A stretch of 36,867 nucleotides of DNA. It comes from Chloroflexota bacterium. Lineage in GTDB: Bacteria > Chloroflexota > Anaerolineae > VGOG01. Numbering within the stretch: position 1 is the first letter of the stretch; every line of letters starts with the position of its first letter. The position numbers and the translations under genes are program-made. The DNA lies in the NCBI GenBank assembly GCA_016875995.1, contig VGOG01000011.1, positions 1 through 36,867 of the forward strand, read 5' to 3'. Shown here piece by piece: positions 34,631 through 36,867 of the stretch. Under the pieces are notes generated by a model that was not told the origin of the DNA, did no database searches, and saw only the letters and a list, made by a program, of their open reading frames with translations.

Positions 34631-34924
34631 TCAATCCGTATCGAAAGCTGCCAACGCCACGGGCAAGACCTGCGTTACGCCATGTCCGGCCGCCGGCAAG
34701 CCAATCAGGATGGCGCTAATGACTTCCTCGCGCGTTGCGCCCGCTTGCTTGGCGACTTGGACATGAAAGGGGATACCGCTTTCCAATCGCAAAGCCGCCA
34801 ACACAGCCAGGTATGCCAGAGCCGCCGTTTTCTTGTCCAGCGCGCTGGCTTGAGCAAGTCCTTGTACCATGCCGCCCCAGGCTTGCGCCTGTTGGGGGGC
34901 TTGGCTCATGAAGGTTTGAAACAT
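34631..34924 (-). CDS. Carboxymuconolactone decarboxylase-like (AhpD-fold) protein without redox cysteines
   Basis: A ~97-aa all-helical protein with the CMD pattern: ALDKKTAALAYLAVLAAL, then ESGIPFHVQVAKQAGATREEVISAIL. In AhpD-type members the E-x(4)-C-x-x-C-x(3)-H motif is catalytic. Here both cysteines are absent (ESGIPFH), so peroxidase-linked redox activity is unlikely and a decarboxylase-like or structural role remains. The TTG at 34930 in the track is replaced by the ATG at 34924, which lies inside the attC-like core (GTTATGT); no clear ribosome site is seen. It may be a cassette gene. Confidence 0.65.
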   Translation of the reverse strand: MFQTFMSQAPQQAQAWGGMVQGLAQASALDKKTAALAYLAVLAALRLESGIPFHVQVAKQAGATREEVISAILIGLPAAGHGVTQVLPVALAAFDTD

Positions 34925-34984
34925 AACCAAATCAAACCGCGATACAAGGCCGCGAAGCGGCGTCGCCTGCAGCGGGGGTTAGGC
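34922..34984 (-). other. Probable degenerate attC site (D)
   Basis: On the minus strand it starts with a perfect R'' GCCTAAC and ends GTTATGT (one mismatch to GTTRRRY). It has complementary CCGC/GCGG inner boxes and a GCCGCTTCGCGGC tip hairpin. Length 63 bp. It follows the DUF7000-like gene by 34 bp in the same orientation as attC A-C. Confidence 0.5.
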
Positions 34985-35018
34985 CGCCCAGTATTGTCAG
35001 CCCGTGTCAGTGCATCGC

Positions 35019-35540
35019 TCAATCACGCGGCCCAGCCTGTTCAAGAGGCTCGTGTTCAGCGAGGAACCTCTCAATGTCGTCGATGAACGCGACCGTGGCT
35101 TTTTCGATGGACGCGGTCAAAGCGTCTGAGTCGTTGAGGTCGAAATCTGTGGCCAGGTCGCATTCAAGAATCGAGTCGATACCTTTCGCTGGCGTGACAA
35201 CACGGTACTCGGGCCACTGGCTGTCTTTGAACAACTCCCAATACTGCCGCTGAACCTTCCGGTTGCTTCCCGCCAGCCAAGCTTCGAATCTGAATGCGTC
35301 GTAGTTGAAGACGATTGCGATTTTTAGGCCGCGATGCTTGAGCGACGGCGGAACGAGGGCAAAGTAAGTCATGTCCATATACCCCTGATAGAGACCAGAT
35401 ACGGCGAAACCCGCGTAGCTGTTGTTGAAGTGCGTTCGCAAACCCATCATGTAAGAGAGTAGTGCTCTGTACGCCTTCTGAATCGATCCTTTTCCGAGTT
35501 GCCCCCGCAACTCCTCCATGTCTTCCTGTATCGAGTGCAT
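35019..35540 (-). CDS. DUF7000-like cytoplasmic protein, cassette-type
   Basis: A 173-aa protein with a helical N-terminus (GQLGKGSIQKAYRALLSYMM) followed by the characteristic LYQGYMDMTYFALVPPSLK and LKIAIVFNYDAFRFEAWLAG. This resembles the DUF7000 family of unknown function, often found in gene cassettes (from memory). The ATG at 35540 has AAAGGAG 6-7 nt upstream; the track start at 35621 reads through the adjacent IS boundary. An attC-like site lies 34 bp after its stop. Confidence 0.75.
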   Translation of the reverse strand: MHSIQEDMEELRGQLGKGSIQKAYRALLSYMMGLRTHFNNSYAGFAVSGLYQGYMDMTYFALVPPSLKHRGLKIAIVFNYDAFRFEAWLAGSNRKVQRQYWELFKDSQWPEYRVVTPAKGIDSILECDLATDFDLNDSDALTASIEKATVAFIDDIERFLAEHEPLEQAGPRD

Positions 35541-35617
35541 GCTTGGCTCCTTTCTCATCTGCGCAACCCTCGCGGGAGGACTCCGAAGGACGGGCACTAA
35601 CGGACCGTGCTTCAGCC

Positions 35618-35843
35618 GCACGATGTCCTTTATCCGGCAACATTATCTCTATCTTTTCCCCAGGCTCTTGGAAGACAGCCGCTTTAACCGCCGCCGTCGG
35701 GAATTGGCCTCGGTCATCGAGGCCGTCCGCCAACTCCTCCGCAATCAGGAGATGGACCCCGAAGACAGGCTACGCACCGGCGTTTGTGTGCCCCTACATG
35801 CGCGGTTGGCAATGCACCACGGTCTTCGGGCCAGAGGGTAGAA
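35618..35843 (+). pseudogene. IS982 transposase internal fragment (copy 3)
   Basis: Encodes MSFIRQHYLYLFPRLLEDSR and FNRRRRELASVIEAVRQLL, typical of IS982 transposase N-terminal regions, then a segment nearly identical at DNA level to copy 2 (GGAGATGGACCCCGAAGACA...GGTCTTCGGGCCAGAGG). It lacks both IS ends. The ~125 bp it has between TCCTTTA and CAGGAGATGG are the ones deleted from copy 2, while a 12-bp piece (TCGGCGATAGCG) present in copy 2 is missing here. It ends 28 bp from the helicase stop codon. Confidence 0.8.
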
Positions 35844-35870
35844 CTCTCCCCTCGTTCCTTTGCCCTACCG

Positions 35871-36867
35871 CTACAACAGTGCCTCGCTACAGATGATGCG
35901 CGGAATCAACGGCGCTTCCTCGGCTCGATCAACAACGGTGCGGTGAGTTTCCTCCAGGTTGTAGTCCCGCACGATGCGCAATAGTTGCTCGATCAGAGCC
36001 TGGCCGGTGATCTGGCTGCGCCGCAGGTTGTTGAGCTCACGATGGGCACGAGCGGTCAAGGGGACGGTGCTTAAGATCTCGGACAGGAAAGCCAGCCGAG
36101 CTTTCTCCTCTGGGTCCTCCTCAGCATCGAAGATGAGGCGCAGTTCGGCCAGGGCGTAGTCGCGACCCAGGGCGGCGCCCACCCTGTGGCGGATCTCGGC
36201 CTCGCGAGCCCGCACCTCGGCGTCGAAGTCGCGCTTGACGGCGGCGATGCGCTCGTTAATGCCAACGGGCAGCGCCAGGGTGGGCTCGTCCTCCTCGCAG
36301 CGGATGGCGCGGATGGCCTGCTGAGGATCCGCCGTGCGATGGCCCCGTTCATCAACCAGGTAGAGGCGCTGATAGCTGCCGGCCTGGCAGAAGACGAACA
36401 GGCCAGGTTCACCAACGGACTGGCGCGCGCTGCGGACGCCGTCGGGCATGGTGGCGATCTCCTGAAAGCGGTCGGGGTCGGTGCGCTGCAGTTGGCGGAT
36501 GAGCTCTTCGGCCTCCAGCAGGCTGAAGATGTCGGGCTCAGGCTCGTCGTCCAGGACGCTGGGATCGCCCCGATAGATGGCGTACATGGCCTCCTCGTTG
36601 ATCTGCTCGCTCTTGTGCAGCACAGGGGCATCCTCGCCGATGGTGCGGTGGATGTCGGCGATGCGGCGCTCCAGACGTTGCTCGATGCCCAGCTCGCGCT
36701 CCAGGCCGGTCTCAGGGAGGAAGTTGTAGGCATAGATCGTATCGTGCTCAGTGCCGATGCGGTCCACGCGGCCCACGCGCTGGATGAGGCGGATGGGGTT
36801 CCAATGCAGGTCGTAATTGACGACGTGGTTGGCGTCCTGCAGGTTGAGGCCCTCGCTCAGGACGTCG
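35871..36867 (-). CDS. SNF2-type helicase of a BREX/DISARM-like system, C-terminal part
   Basis: About 331 residues of a helicase C-terminal half enter from the right window edge. Conserved motif V/VI of the SNF2 helicase C domain are clear: [20 protein letters not shown], then [10 protein letters not shown] with the arginine fingers. The following [25 protein letters not shown] and a long charged helical tail are typical of the defence-associated SNF2 helicases (BrxHII or DrmD type). The frame is open to position 36867, so the ORF-track methionine at 36776 is internal and the ATPase N-half lies outside. It is on the opposite strand from the BREX genes at the left, 25 kb away, with an IS982 fragment 28 bp after its stop. 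Confidence 0.85.
   Translation of the reverse strand, partial: DVLSEGLNLQDANHVVNYDLHWNPIRLIQRVGRVDRIGTEHDTIYAYNFLPETGLERELGIEQRLERRIADIHRTIGEDAPVLHKSEQINEEAMYAIYRGDPSVLDDEPEPDIFSLLEAEELIRQLQRTDPDRFQEIATMPDGVRSARQSVGEPGLFVFCQAGSYQRLYLVDERGHRTADPQQAIRAIRCEEDEPTLALPVGINERIAAVKRDFDAEVRAREAEIRHRVGAALGRDYALAELRLIFDAEEDPEEKARLAFLSEILSTVPLTARAHRELNNLRRSQITGQALIEQLLRIVRDYNLEETHRTVVDRAEEAPLIPRIICSEALL

Noticed and set aside
1-36867. tRNA or rRNA genes
   Set aside because: Looked for tRNA-like cloverleaf and rRNA core motifs by eye; none seen, though a model search could not be run.

Overview
The window is GC-rich, densely coded accessory bacterial DNA. Protein style, the interspersed low-complexity repeats and the IS types suggest Chloroflexota (Anaerolineae-like), but no marker gene fixes the taxonomy. 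It reads as a patchwork island: a phage-defence block, an IS-bounded operon fragment, a gene-cassette array without an integrase, and a glycan/sugar catabolism block. A second defence fragment lies at the right edge.

Region 1 (1-10.95 kb, + strand) is most of a type I-like BREX locus. It runs from the C-terminal two thirds of a PglX-type adenine methyltransferase (cut by the window edge) to an AlbA_2/Schlafen-type ATP-binding protein, PglZ and BrxL. Two unusual riders follow: a small protein with only a sigma-70 region-4-like HTH, and an RNase J-like beta-CASP metallo-beta-lactamase. Spacing suggests one transcription unit. A 40-bp near-perfect palindrome sits on the stop of the AlbA gene, just before pglZ. 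Repeat DNA has been absorbed in frame into both pglX and pglZ.

Region 2 (11-15.5 kb) is a tightly coupled minus-strand operon: hydrolase, GNAT, GNAT-YoaP, SRPBCC, ICMT-like methyltransferase. It is amputated at its 5' end by an IS982 fragment and abuts a decayed IS4-superfamily transposase at its 3' end.

Region 3 (15.5-20.4 kb) carries minus-strand genes of classic integron-cassette type (acyltransferase 3, CPBP membrane protein, DUF6544-like, small membrane protein) separated by three attC-like sites. No integrase is present, so it resembles a CALIN. An IS982 copy has cut one cassette, leaving only the 3' tail of its ORF. A further attC-like site with a DUF7000-like gene lies near 35 kb in the same orientation.

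Region 4 (20.4-34.6 kb) holds a broken ABC ATPase, a geranylgeranyl-reductase-like flavoprotein, a GH29 alpha-L-fucosidase, an EamA/DMT-type transporter, a membrane-anchored alpha/beta hydrolase, a GH38-like glycosidase, a 1379-aa fusion (LsrK-like FGGY kinase, 2-hydroxyacid dehydrogenase, SCP2, class II aldolase) and an aldehyde dehydrogenase. A 121-bp, about 95 % identical direct repeat flanks the block from the transporter to the aldehyde dehydrogenase. The genes could together release and degrade a (deoxy)sugar through a phosphorylated intermediate, aldol cleavage and aldehyde oxidation; the substrate is not proven.

Region 5 (35.6-36.9 kb) is an IS982 internal fragment 28 bp from the stop codon of a SNF2-type helicase (minus strand, entering from the right edge) of the kind found in BREX/DISARM systems. 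IS-mediated rearrangement of the defence island is likely.
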